From: JBGPQJ01 sp963709295
GTDB lineage: Bacteria; Chloroflexota; Anaerolineae; Anaerolineales; Villigracilaceae
DNA length: 64,000 nt
Assembly: GCA_963709295.1 (NCBI GenBank)
Contig: CAVPVW010000008.1
Location: 930,001 to 994,000, forward strand
Direction of reading: 5' to 3'
The notes beneath the pieces were generated by a model that saw nothing but the letters and a program-made list of their open reading frames with translations, was not told the DNA's origin and ran no database searches. The position numbers and the translations under genes were made by a program. The first letter of the stretch is position 1; each line of letters begins with the position of its first letter. Of this stretch, positions 16,544 through 25,957 are shown in pieces.

Positions 16544-17565
16544 CACCAGTACCCCTGATTCTTCGAGCGGCGCAGCACCCACAGGAAAAATGGCGCGCCC
16601 GCCAGGGCGGTGATGATCCCCAGCGGAATCTCCTGCGGCGCAAGCACGACGCGCGCAAGGACGTCCGCGACGAGCAGGGCCGCCGCCCCTCCGATCAGAC
16701 TCAACGGGAGCAGGCGGCGGTAGTCGCCTCCAAACCACATGCGCATGACGTGCGGCACGATCAGGCCGACGAAGCCGATGATGCCGGCAAACGCCACCGC
16801 CGCTGCTGTAGCCAGCGAGGCCGCCACCAAAATGATCGTCTTGGCGCGGTTCACCGGCAGCCCAAGCTGGTGCGCCTGTTCATCGCCGAATTGCAGCAGG
16901 TTGAGCGCGTGTCCACTCAACAGCAGGATGCCAAGGCCGATGATCAGATAAGGGAGAATTCCCAGCACGGGCATCCAGCCGGACTGGCTCGCGCCGCCCA
17001 ACAGCCAGCCGAGCGCGCGGCGCACCTCGCCCGAGGAGCGCAGCATGAGGAACGACGTCAGCGCGGTGGCAAAGGAGCCGAAGGCCACGCCGGCCAGGAT
17101 CAAATTGGTGGTCGGGACGGTGCGTCCCACCCGCGCCAATGAATAGACGATGAAGACGGTCAGCAGCGCGGCGATGAAGGCCGCCATGGGGATGGCCATC
17201 AGCCCCCAGAACGAATACGGCCACTGGATGCTCATGGCGATGACCGCGCCCAGTCCTGCCCCGGAGGCCACGCCGATCAGGTAGGGGTCCGCCAGCGGGT
17301 TGCGGAACAGTCCCTGGTAGGCCGCGCCGCTCGCGCCCAACGCCGCCCCGGTCAGCGCGACCAGCACGGTCCGCGGCAGGCGGATGCTGACGATGATCAG
17401 CGCGTAGGTCGAGAGCGGTTCCGGCAAGGTGCCGCTGAAATTTCCCGTCAGCAACCGCCACAGGTCGGCAGGCGGGATGAACACCGAGCCGACCGCGATG
17501 CTGAGCAGCACAGCAAGGCCGAGGGCGATCAGGGTCCAGACGAGGGGCAGAAGGCGGTGGCGCAT
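16543..17565 (-). CDS. btuC: cobalamin ABC transporter permease (FecCD family)
   Basis: 340-residue FecCD-type permease with about nine to ten TM helices. Conserved features: RLPRTVLVALTGAALGASG near the start and GFVGLIVPHVMRMWFGGDYR in the middle-to-late part. The start MRHRLLPLVW at 17565 fits the family; an upstream extension of 46 residues is polar and unlike it. The stop overlaps the btuD start. Second gene of btuFCD. Confidence 0.9.
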   Translation of the reverse strand: MRHRLLPLVWTLIALGLAVLLSIAVGSVFIPPADLWRLLTGNFSGTLPEPLSTYALIIVSIRLPRTVLVALTGAALGASGAAYQGLFRNPLADPYLIGVASGAGLGAVIAMSIQWPYSFWGLMAIPMAAFIAALLTVFIVYSLARVGRTVPTTNLILAGVAFGSFATALTSFLMLRSSGEVRRALGWLLGGASQSGWMPVLGILPYLIIGLGILLLSGHALNLLQFGDEQAHQLGLPVNRAKTIILVAASLATAAAVAFAGIIGFVGLIVPHVMRMWFGGDYRRLLPLSLIGGAAALLVADVLARVVLAPQEIPLGIITALAGAPFFLWVLRRSKNQGYW

Positions 17566-17611
17566 TAGATATCGTTGTTGTTGGGGCGAGGTATGCCGTC
17601 GCCCCAACGGT

Positions 17612-18593
17612 TTACTTATATAGTTCCGGATGAATGGCCAGCGCCAGCGCTTCCAATCCGTCCACCAGGCGCGGACCGGGGCGGCTGACCAGGTTGTCGT
17701 CAAACGGCAGGACGCGATTATTCGTTACCGCGTCAATTTCCGACCAACCGGCGCGCGCAGCGACGATCTCCGGCGTGGTGCCGTAAAGCGCGTCGCCCAG
17801 CAAAATGACGGCCGGGTCTGCCAGGACGATCTGCTCCAAGCTCACCTGCGGATACGCGTCCGTGAGACCGGGCAGGTTCTGCCCGCCGGCGCGCGCGATG
17901 AGCAGGTCGATGAACGTGCCGGGGCCGGTGGTGTAGGGCTTGTTCGGGTCGCTGGCGTCGATCTCGTAGAACACGACCGGCTTGTCGGTAACTCCGGCCA
18001 GTTTTTCGTCCACCGCTTTGACGCGCGCTTCAAGCAACTCGACCAGCGCGGCAGCTTCAGTCTCGCGCCCGGTCAACCGGGCGACGAGCTCGAGGTTGGC
18101 GTACATCTCCTCCAGCGTGGACGGGTTGCCGAGGTAGAAGACGGTTGATCCCCAGGTCCTCCAGCGCCTTGACCTGCTCGGGGGTGTTGATGCCGCCCGC
18201 CAGGACGAGGTCGGGCTTGAGCGCGGCGACCTGCTCATAACTGTACTGCCCCATCGATCCGCCGATGGAGGGCAGGGATTTGGCCTCGGCTGGGTAATCC
18301 GAGAACTCGTCGCGTCCGACCACCTGTGAGCCGGCGCCGATGGCGAAGAGGATCTCCGTGTTGGAGGGCGCCATCGAGACGACCTTCTGTGCCGGGGCAG
18401 GCAGAGTCACGGCGCGGCCCAGCCCGTCGGTGAAAGACAGTTCAGGTGCAGCCGGGACGGTTGTGGGGGCAACGGTGGGAACTTCAGCGGCGGGCGCATC
18501 GGTCGGAGCGGGAGCAGGTGTGGGTGTGGCGGGGGCGCAGGCTGCCAGGACGAGAGTGAGTGTCAATAATCCGAACAAGAGTTTACGAAACAT
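17612..18593 (-). CDS. btuF: cobalamin-binding lipoprotein, frame interrupted
   Basis: Periplasmic binding protein of the BtuF/FhuD fold. Lipoprotein signal MFRKLLFGLLTLTLVLAAC, a Pro/Ala/Thr linker, then LSFTDGLGRAVTLPAPAQKVVSMAPSNTEILFAIGAGSQVVG. The frame from 18593 closes at 18057, but the adjacent frame carries on without a gap to 17612. Removing one base from the TT at 18145-18146 gives LEDLGITVFYLGNPSTLEEM. The intact product would be about 327 residues. GAGGAGA precedes the ATG. Headed by a cobalamin riboswitch. Confidence 0.85.
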
Positions 18594-18623
18594 GTCAGTA
18601 TCTCCTCAAAAATTTTTCCAACG

Positions 18624-18650
18624 AAAATCCCCTGCCGAAAGGACAGGGGA
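18624..18650 (-). terminator. hairpin between cobalamin riboswitch and btuF
   Basis: CCCCTG / CAGGGG stem (18629-18634 with 18644-18649) followed on the minus strand by ATTTTCG. A possible riboswitch expression platform, shorter and weaker than the FMN one. Confidence 0.6.
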
Positions 18651-18689
18651 GGGGGGAGAGGCAATCCAACGGAGCCGTTCCCACCTCCT

Positions 18690-18855
18690 TGGCGCGAGAG
18701 TGTGGCGAACATGATCGGGGCGGGCGGCCTGACTTATCAGCGTGAGCTGAATCACAGTTGCGCGACAGTGCCGGACTTACCTTGCGGGGTCACCGGCTTC
18801 GCCTCGGCCTTTCGACCGAGCTTTCCCATCCGGGGGAAGAAGCACCCAGATCATT
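18690..18855 (-). promoter_or_regulatory. cobalamin riboswitch
   Basis: Minus strand has, in order, GGTGC near the 5' end, GGATGGGAAAGC, GAAGCCGGTGAC, GTCCGGCACTGTCGCGC, CAACTGTGA (B12-box-like) and AAGTCAGGCCGCCC. This is the expected block order of the cobalamin aptamer. It controls btuFCD. Confidence 0.88.
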
Positions 18856-19119
18856 ATTCAATTGTGGATAAATTGTATGCCCAGGGGAACAAATCGTCAA
18901 TGTGATAAAGATCAGGCATTGCTGATTTTATATCATGATAGTTTCCCCATCCCCCTTTCCCCTTCCAAAGGGAAGCCCCCTACGGGGATGCTCCGCTAGG
19001 GGAAAAGAAGCGAAAAAGAGTGCTACGATCGCTCCGCTCCCTTGCGTCCTTTTTTAGCGCAATCCTACTGCCAGTTTTTCATCGGCAAGAGTATGGATTC
19101 ATGTCATAATAAACAAAAC

Positions 19120-21501
19120 ATGCTCAAGCTTTACCCTCTGCTGACCGTCTCGCTGGCCTTCCTGCTCGGCATCCTGCTGGGCAGCCTGGTCGCGCTGCCT
19201 TTCGGAATCTGGCTGGCGCTGACGCTCCTGATGCTGGTCATCGCACTGGCATGGTGGTTGATCGCGCGCCAATTTCAATTCCAGCCTCTTCAACTTTCAC
19301 CTTCCAGCCAGGCGCTGATCCTCATCAGCCTCGCCGCCCTCTTCGGAGGCGCCGCCCGCTATCAATATGCCATGCCGCGCATCGACCCGTTCCAGGTGGC
19401 GTGGTACAACGACCGGGATTACGACCTGCTCGTCACCGGCACGCTGGTCGAGCCGCCCGACGAACGCGACAACTACACCAACCTGAAGCTGCGCGTTGAG
19501 AGTGTGGACACGGGACTCGAGTCCCCGCTGCAGGCCGGCGGGCTGATCCTGGCGCGCGTCTCCCCGGACGAGAAATACACCTACGGCGAACGACTGCGTC
19601 TGCGCGGCAAGCTGCTCACCCCACCCGAGGACGAGGAATTCTCGTTCCGCGATTACCTGGCGCGCTACGGCATCCATGCCTACATGCCGCTGGCAGCGGT
19701 CACGCGCCTGCCCGGAGGCGGGGGAAATCCAATCCTTGCCAGGGTCTACGCCTTCAAGGCGCGCGCTTTAGCCGACATCTACGAGATATTCCCCGACCCC
19801 GAGGCTTCGCTCGAAGCGGGAATCCTTTTGGGTGTGGACAACGGCATCCCCGAGGACCTGCAGCAGGCGTTCAAGAACACCGGTACCGCGCACATCATCG
19901 CCATCTCGGGTTTCAATATCGCCATCATCGCCGGCATCTTCGTCTTCCTCTTCAGCCGCTTTTTCGGCAGGCGCTGGGGCGCGGTGGCCGCCATCGCGGG
20001 CATCATGCTGTACACCATCCTGGTCGGCGCAAGCCCCTCGGTGGTGCGGGCGGCGATCATGGGATCGCTGTCCATCTTCGCCTTGCAGATCGGACGCCGG
20101 CAGGCCGCCCTCAACACGCTGGGATTCGTCGCCGCGCTGATGGTGCTGTGGAATCCGCTGCTGCTGTGGGACATCGGCTTCCAGCTCTCATTCGCCGCCA
20201 CCCTCGGCTTGATCATGTTCGCCGAGCCGCTGGAGAACCTGGCGGTGCGCCTGACCTCCCGCTGGCTGTCCGCTGAAAAAGCGAAGAAGGTGGCCGCTCC
20301 CATCGCGGAATTCTTCCTGCTGACGCTGGCCGCGCAGATCACCACGCTGCCGGTCATGGCCTACCACTTCGGGCAGGTCTCGCTCATTTCGCTGATCGCC
20401 AACCCGTTCGTGCTGCCCGTCCAGCCGGCGCTGATGGTCACCGGCGGGCTGGCGTTGTTCGCCAGCATCTTCTCCATCGCGCTGGGAAAACTTTTTGCGC
20501 TGGTCGCGCTGCCCTTCCCGGCGTACACTATCCGCGCGGTGGAATTTTTTGACCGGTTCCCGGGGGGCGTGATCGTGCTGGGCGACCTGAGCCTGTTCTG
20601 GGTGGTCATCTTCTATGTAGCGTTGTTCGGTCTCTACTTCAACTGGGACAGGGTCAAGGCCGGTTATCCGCGCTACCGCTCGGTGGTCACGCCGGCGATC
20701 CTGATCGGCGTGCTGGCGGTGGCGGCGGTGGCCACGTTCCGCTCGGTCAATGCCGCGCCGGACGGCAAGCTGCATGTCACCTTCCTCGACAACGGCTCGG
20801 CGGATGCGGTGCTGATCCAGTCCCCGACCGGGCGCTATGTGCTGATCAACGGAGGGGAAAGCATCTCCGAGCTTTCGTCCGCGCTCGGACGGCGCCTGCC
20901 GCCCGGTCACCGCCTGCTCGACTGGCTGGTGATCGCCTCCACGCAGGAGAACCAGGTCGCCGCCCTGCCGCGCATGCTGGAACGGTTCGACGTGGACAAC
21001 GTGCTCTGGTCCGGCAACCCCGAGGCCTCCTTCAGCTCGCTCAAGCTGCTGGAGACCGTGACCCAAAAGGACATCCCCTTCACCCGGGCGGAGACGGGTC
21101 AGAGCCTCGACCTGGGCGACGGCGCAAAGCTCACCCTGCTGTCCGTCACGCCGAGGGGATCGGTTTTACTTCTGGAGTGGAACGATTTCCGCGCGCTGCT
21201 GCCGGTAGGCCTCAGCTTCGACGCGCTGGACCAGCTCGACTACGGCAAGGACGTCGGCCCCGTCTCGCTGCTGACTTTAGCGGACAGCGGCTACGCCCAG
21301 TCCAACCCGCCCGAGTGGATCAGCGCGCTGCACCCGCAGTTGATCGTGCTGAACGTCAAGGCCGGCGACGAGAGCGGCATGCCCGACGAGGAAACGTTGA
21401 AGACCATCGAGGGCTATCCCCTCCTGCGAACGGACCAGAACGGCTGGATCCAGATCACGACCGACGGCGAATCTGTGTGGATCGAAGTGGAGAAGAAATG
21501 A
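19120..21501 (+). CDS. comEC: ComEC/Rec2 family DNA-uptake channel protein with degenerate C-terminal domain
   Basis: 793 residues from the ATG at 19120 (MLKLYPLLTV); ATG 19093 and a TTG further upstream are alternatives. N-terminal helices plus DUF4131 OB-like part (about 1-200), then the Competence domain with about eight helices (AISGFNIAIIAGIFVFLFSR, RAAIMGSLSIFALQIGR, LWDIGFQLSFAATLGL). A C-terminal beta-lactamase-like domain starts at VTFLDNGSADAVLIQSPTGR. The usual HxHxDH zinc motif is replaced by IASTQENQV, so the nuclease-type site appears lost. Its stop overlaps the next gene. Confidence 0.92.
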   Translation: MLKLYPLLTVSLAFLLGILLGSLVALPFGIWLALTLLMLVIALAWWLIARQFQFQPLQLSPSSQALILISLAALFGGAARYQYAMPRIDPFQVAWYNDRDYDLLVTGTLVEPPDERDNYTNLKLRVESVDTGLESPLQAGGLILARVSPDEKYTYGERLRLRGKLLTPPEDEEFSFRDYLARYGIHAYMPLAAVTRLPGGGGNPILARVYAFKARALADIYEIFPDPEASLEAGILLGVDNGIPEDLQQAFKNTGTAHIIAISGFNIAIIAGIFVFLFSRFFGRRWGAVAAIAGIMLYTILVGASPSVVRAAIMGSLSIFALQIGRRQAALNTLGFVAALMVLWNPLLLWDIGFQLSFAATLGLIMFAEPLENLAVRLTSRWLSAEKAKKVAAPIAEFFLLTLAAQITTLPVMAYHFGQVSLISLIANPFVLPVQPALMVTGGLALFASIFSIALGKLFALVALPFPAYTIRAVEFFDRFPGGVIVLGDLSLFWVVIFYVALFGLYFNWDRVKAGYPRYRSVVTPAILIGVLAVAAVATFRSVNAAPDGKLHVTFLDNGSADAVLIQSPTGRYVLINGGESISELSSALGRRLPPGHRLLDWLVIASTQENQVAALPRMLERFDVDNVLWSGNPEASFSSLKLLETVTQKDIPFTRAETGQSLDLGDGAKLTLLSVTPRGSVLLLEWNDFRALLPVGLSFDALDQLDYGKDVGPVSLLTLADSGYAQSNPPEWISALHPQLIVLNVKAGDESGMPDEETLKTIEGYPLLRTDQNGWIQITTDGESVWIEVEKK

Positions 21502-21944
21502 GCCTTGAAGAAATTTATAACTTCATCAAGATATCGGACCTCCTCGCCACCTCAGGACAGCCGACCGAAGCGCAGATGAGCGAGATCGCCGCGGCAGGCT
21601 ACAAAGTGGTGGTCAACCTGGCGCTGCCCACATCGGACAATGCGCTGAAAGACGAAGCTGCCACCGTCCTCGCGCTGGGCATGGACTATCGCACCATCCC
21701 GGTGATCTGGGAGGCGCCGAAGCTATCTGACTTCGAGCAGTTCATCCCTTTGATGGACTCGCTGGCCGGGCAGAAGGTCTTCGTCCATTGCGCGGCGAAT
21801 TACCGCGTTAGCATGTTCATGGCGCTGTATGCCGAAAAACGCTGGGGCTGGACGCGCGCGCAGGCCGACGCTCACATCCGCCGCACCTGGGAGCCGGATG
21901 AGGTCTGGGCGAGGTTTATTGAAGGTGTGAGGGGCACCCAGTAG
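21498..21944 (+). CDS. protein tyrosine phosphatase-like protein
   Basis: 148-residue dual-specificity/PTP-like protein. P-loop HCAANYR (HCx4R, with Arg present) near residues 97-103; the N-terminal FIKISDLLATSGQPTEAQM resembles the BLH/DUF442 phosphatase-like group. The ATG overlaps the comEC stop (ATGA). Whether it hydrolyses phosphotyrosine is unknown; family members are often linked to sulfur or lipid metabolism. Confidence 0.87.
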   Translation: MSLEEIYNFIKISDLLATSGQPTEAQMSEIAAAGYKVVVNLALPTSDNALKDEAATVLALGMDYRTIPVIWEAPKLSDFEQFIPLMDSLAGQKVFVHCAANYRVSMFMALYAEKRWGWTRAQADAHIRRTWEPDEVWARFIEGVRGTQ

Positions 21945-21979
21945 TTGTAATAGGTAGATAATCGAGAGGGTGGGTAACG

Positions 21980-23218
21980 ATGTTCATTAAGTCATTGCCT
22001 AAGAATTTTATATCCTCCACATTCGCACTTGTTCTTCTCACAGCCTGTGCTCCCCCAGTCAGCAAAACATCTGTACCAAATAATACGAGCTCGCCGACCG
22101 CCGCGGTGACTGTAATTGAAATATGTCCATCTTCGCGATTTGTTCCACTTGAAGAACTTGGTATACCTGACCAACTCCGCCTTATTGTCCTGCCCCTGGA
22201 TTTAGAGAAGCATAAAGATACTGTTACTGGTTACCATCTGATATCGCCAACTGATTCAAAAATACAATATGTTGATGTATCAACACCGGCAGGAACAGCG
22301 GATCATGGTTATATTGTTCGCCCAGATGGTCAATGGATGTCTTATCACCGCCATTCGAATAATGACTCCACGAATAGCACATTGTGGATTGGTTCTTTGA
22401 ATGGAGAAAACCAATGGAAGGTAAAGCAATTAACAGATGTGAATTATTCATACCAATGGATTTCTGAAGACGAGATCGTCATATGGGGACCGCAAAATTA
22501 CGATTTTTCCGAAGCTTACCCGCCTCTTCATTATTATTTGCCGCTGGCAGTAATCAACCCGTTTACGCTTGAAGAACAGCCTCTCGCTTCTTTACCTCAG
22601 GAGTATATCGATGGAAGGCAAGACGGGATACTCGCATTCAGCAGAAGCGGAACGCTGTATTACATGTTTATACTAAGGCGCATTAACAGCTATTTTCTTC
22701 ATAACTATAAGGATAATTCAACCCAAGAAATTTTCGAGTGGCTAAATGGGCATGGGAAAGATAGCTTTTCAACAAGGGTTCATCGCGACGGTGATTTGTT
22801 CATAATTACAGTGGATCAACCTTATGGTTTCGATTTGTCCCCGAAATTAAGCGTTTCGGACATTACCCAACAACAAGACTACTCAAAGATAATGAGGAAT
22901 ATAGTCTTGCCGGAGGAATTTGGGCAACTCAGGGTCACAGATATGCTGCCTCAGACCAACCTATTAAGTCTTTACCAGTATACAGACTTTTACTCTGGCT
23001 CTCTAATCTTGTATTTCACTTTTGATCCTCAAAACATGACACTGATGAACTATTGCTTTGAAATCCCCAGAGATGCTAAGGTTGCCGATTCCCCTGATGG
23101 CAACTTCGTTGCAGTTTTTGAGTATCCCAAAAGCGAAATCACCATTCTAAATTTAAAAACAGGTTATGCTTCAGCTCTTAAAGACTATCATTTAGTAGGA
23201 TGGGGAGTTCAAAAATAG
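21980..23218 (+). CDS. hypothetical lipoprotein, AT-rich
   Basis: 412 residues. Lipoprotein signal with LLTAC lipobox (Cys at about residue 23), then a Ser/Thr/Pro linker and a beta-rich body with repeated display-type strands (GYIVRPDGQWMSYHRHSN, SPDGNFVAVFEYPKSEITIL). This looks like a TolB/WD40-type propeller, with no catalytic motif. Base composition is clearly more AT-rich than its neighbours, suggesting recent acquisition. ATG at 21980; GAGGGTGGG lies upstream. Confidence 0.75.
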   Translation: MFIKSLPKNFISSTFALVLLTACAPPVSKTSVPNNTSSPTAAVTVIEICPSSRFVPLEELGIPDQLRLIVLPLDLEKHKDTVTGYHLISPTDSKIQYVDVSTPAGTADHGYIVRPDGQWMSYHRHSNNDSTNSTLWIGSLNGENQWKVKQLTDVNYSYQWISEDEIVIWGPQNYDFSEAYPPLHYYLPLAVINPFTLEEQPLASLPQEYIDGRQDGILAFSRSGTLYYMFILRRINSYFLHNYKDNSTQEIFEWLNGHGKDSFSTRVHRDGDLFIITVDQPYGFDLSPKLSVSDITQQQDYSKIMRNIVLPEEFGQLRVTDMLPQTNLLSLYQYTDFYSGSLILYFTFDPQNMTLMNYCFEIPRDAKVADSPDGNFVAVFEYPKSEITILNLKTGYASALKDYHLVGWGVQK

Positions 23219-23381
23219 CGGTTTTTTTTAGTTTTGCAACGGTTTCTGAACAAGCCAAATCTCGCTCGGCGAGGGTCTCCGCAAGGACGAGTGAGGGCTC
23301 TCAGCACGGCTGTCGAAATTGTCAGGCGCAATTATTTTGAAATAGTGTATAGTTGATTTTGAATTTATTACCGAGGTCTTT

Positions 23382-24278
23382 ATGCCGCTTTCTCCAGAAT
23401 TACAGGAAGCCGTGGACACCGCCAAGGCCGGTCAGCTGGCCGAGGCGCGCTCCATGCTCAAGCAGATCCTGCGCAAGGACCCGACCAACGAGGCCGCCTG
23501 GTTCATCTACGCCCAGATCGCCGACAACAAAGAACATGCCATCGTCTGCCTGAAAAAGGTGCTGGAATACAATCCCTACAACGAGCGCGCCCGCCAGATG
23601 CTCGCCAAGCTCCAGCCTGAGGACATCCTCGAGAAGACCGCCTCCGACAAGGAGTGGGATTACGAGAAGTACTTGGAGAAGCAGGAAAAGACGCAGGGAG
23701 GCGGGCGGAAAAAACAGGGGATGAACCGCAACCTCGTGATCGGGATCCTCGGCGTGACCTTCATCGGTTTGATGATGGCTGCCGGATTCTATTTTGCCCC
23801 GAAGCTGTTCCCGCCCAAGCCGACCATCGCTCCCATAAAGCCGGTGGCCAACGCGTCAACACCAACCGCCGGCACCTGCAGCTGCGACGAGGCGCGCCCT
23901 TACGCGGAGCGGTCTGTGCTGCGCTTCAGCGAGATGGTGGACGAAATGGACCGCATCGGCGACGGGCTGAACAGCAACAGTCTGAGTTACGAAACTGTGG
24001 TGGCCGCCACGGCGAACGCCCAGGCGCGCTACGATAGCCAGCGGGGTGAAACTCCGCCCCCCTGCCTCGAGCCGTTCGACGCCAAGATGGTGAACATCTT
24101 CTGGAGCTGGCAGCAGGCGCTGACCTCGCTCCAGCAGGGCGATAACAACGCCGTCATCACCTTCGTGAACGAGATCGTCCTGAAAGCGAGCGAGATCGAC
24201 GTGATGCTGACCGACCTGGACCTCCAGCTAAAAGGCTGCCCAATTCAGCGCCCCAAACCCCCCGGCCAATCGGGGTAA
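23382..24278 (+). CDS. TPR-containing single-pass membrane protein
   Basis: 298 residues. The N-terminal TPR-like helices (about 1-75; LAEARSMLKQILRKDPTNEAA, VLEYNPYNERARQMLAKL) are cytoplasmic. A basic stretch and one TM helix follow (about 115-140, NLVIGILGVTFIGLMMAAGF). The extracytoplasmic helical region has a CSC motif. Function unknown; possibly a scaffold. GAGG precedes the ATG. Confidence 0.8.
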   Translation: MPLSPELQEAVDTAKAGQLAEARSMLKQILRKDPTNEAAWFIYAQIADNKEHAIVCLKKVLEYNPYNERARQMLAKLQPEDILEKTASDKEWDYEKYLEKQEKTQGGGRKKQGMNRNLVIGILGVTFIGLMMAAGFYFAPKLFPPKPTIAPIKPVANASTPTAGTCSCDEARPYAERSVLRFSEMVDEMDRIGDGLNSNSLSYETVVAATANAQARYDSQRGETPPPCLEPFDAKMVNIFWSWQQALTSLQQGDNNAVITFVNEIVLKASEIDVMLTDLDLQLKGCPIQRPKPPGQSG

Positions 24279-24280
24279 AT

Positions 24281-24326
24281 AAAAAAAAGCGCCTGCCGTA
24301 TCACAAAGGCAGGCGCTACGCTTTTT
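24281..24326. terminator. bidirectional terminator
   Basis: Stem GCGCCTGCC / GGCAGGCGC between convergent genes; A8 on the left gives a strong minus-strand T tail, CTTTTT on the right serves the plus strand. Confidence 0.9.
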
Positions 24327-24332
24327 AAGCGG

Positions 24333-25795
24333 TTATGCTCGCGCAGAGATTTCCTTCCCAAGCCGCACCACTTCCCTGGCAAGCAGGTCGAAATCATCCA
24401 GCGTGCTGCGGTGGTTGGAAATCGCGATGCGCAGACAGTAGCGATCATTCAATGTGGTATACGAGGGCGCGGCAATCCCCTGCTCGTGCAACTGCATCAG
24501 GATTTCCTTGTTGAGCGCATTGAGCGCGGTCGTGTCGAGCCCGCCCGGGTTGAACCGGAAGCAGACGATGTCCAGCCCGATCGGAGCCATCAGCTCCAGC
24601 ATGGAATCCTTCTCCGCCAATTGACCGAAGTAATGCGCCTGCTCCACGTTGCGCGCCATCATCCGCCCGAAGCGGTCCAGCCCATGCTCCTTGATCGACA
24701 TCCACACCTTCAGCGCGCGGAACTGGCGTGAGAGCTGCAGCCCATAGTCGTTGAACCAGAGATGCCCTGCGCCGAGCCCGCGTGTTTCGTGCGCCAGATA
24801 AGAGGGGACAGCGCGAACGTGTCGCGGTGTGCCTTCTCCGAGCGGACGATAACGCAACCCGCCTCGAAGGGGATGTGCATCCATTTATGCAGGTCGAGCG
24901 CAATGGAGTCGGCGCGTTCGATGCCCTTGAGTTGCGGCCTGACGTTTTCCGCCAGCACGCCGACCGCGCCGATTGCACCGTCCACATGAAACCAGAGGCG
25001 CTCGCGCTCACACAGGTCGGCCAGCGCGTTCATGTCGTCGATCGCCCCGGTGTTGATCGTGCCGGGAGTCCCGATCACGCAGATCGGACGGCGCCCGACG
25101 TTTCGGTCGTCTGCAATGGCCTGTTTCAACGCGTCCAGGTCGATGGTGTAATCGCTCTTCACCGGTATCTTTCGCAGGTTGGCATTCCCCAGTCCGAGCA
25201 ACTCGACCGCCTTTTGGTGGCAGCTGTGCCCCTCCACCGAGGTGTACACGATCAGCTTTTCAGCCGCTCCCTGCATGCCTGCCTCGCGGACGTCGAACCC
25301 GGCCTGGGTATTGCGCGCCACCGCCAGCCCCACGAAGTTCGCCATCGAACCGCCGCTCACCAGCAGTCCGCTGGCGTCCGCAGGGAACCCCATCATGTCC
25401 TTGATCCAGTTGATCACCTGCTCTTCCACCATATTGGCAACGTGGTTTCCGCCGCCGAGGTTGGAGTTCATGGTCGAGGCCATCAGTTCCGCCAGCGCAC
25501 CGAACACGGTCCCGCTGCCCATGTACCAACCCCAAAACCGCGGGTGGATGGTGCCCATCGGGTATGGCAGGATGGTCTCCAGAAATTCCTGATAGGCTGC
25601 CTCGGCTCCCGCCGGCTCGTGAGGAGCAGGCTCGCCAAACCGGGCGGCGGTCTCCTCGGGCACCGGCTGCCAGACAGGCCGTTCGCGTACCGTCTGAAGG
25701 TAGGTGACCGCATCGTCCACCATGCGATGTGCCAATGCGCGCATATCGTCCCAGTTTTCGGGGTCGAGCGTTTCGAAACTCTGCATCTTGTCCAT
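24333..25795 (-). CDS. pyridoxal-phosphate-dependent decarboxylase, frame interrupted
   Basis: Group II amino-acid decarboxylase (aromatic amino acid/glutamate type). The N-terminal frame (from 25795) has ILPYPMGTIHPRFWGWYMGS, the PLP-stacking region VEGHSCHQKAVELLG, the Asp in WFHVDGAIGA and the Lys that binds PLP in ALDLHKWMHIPFEAGC. It ends prematurely. A missing C in the run at 24804-24807 explains this: restoring it gives FALSPSYLAHETRGLGAGHL and continues to 24333. The full product would be about 487 residues. Substrate not decided from sequence. Confidence 0.88.
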
Positions 25796-25957
25796 CTTAA
25801 CCTCCCGTTCACCAGTAAATTTATTGAAGTTTTGTACTATATCATCAATTGCCTATTAAGATAATCCCATGTCCCGGCCGACCCCCTCCGGCTTTGGCTA
25901 TCTTTGCTACAATTAAATCATCCTACTGAAAAACCCTTCTCCATCAAGGAGTCCACG

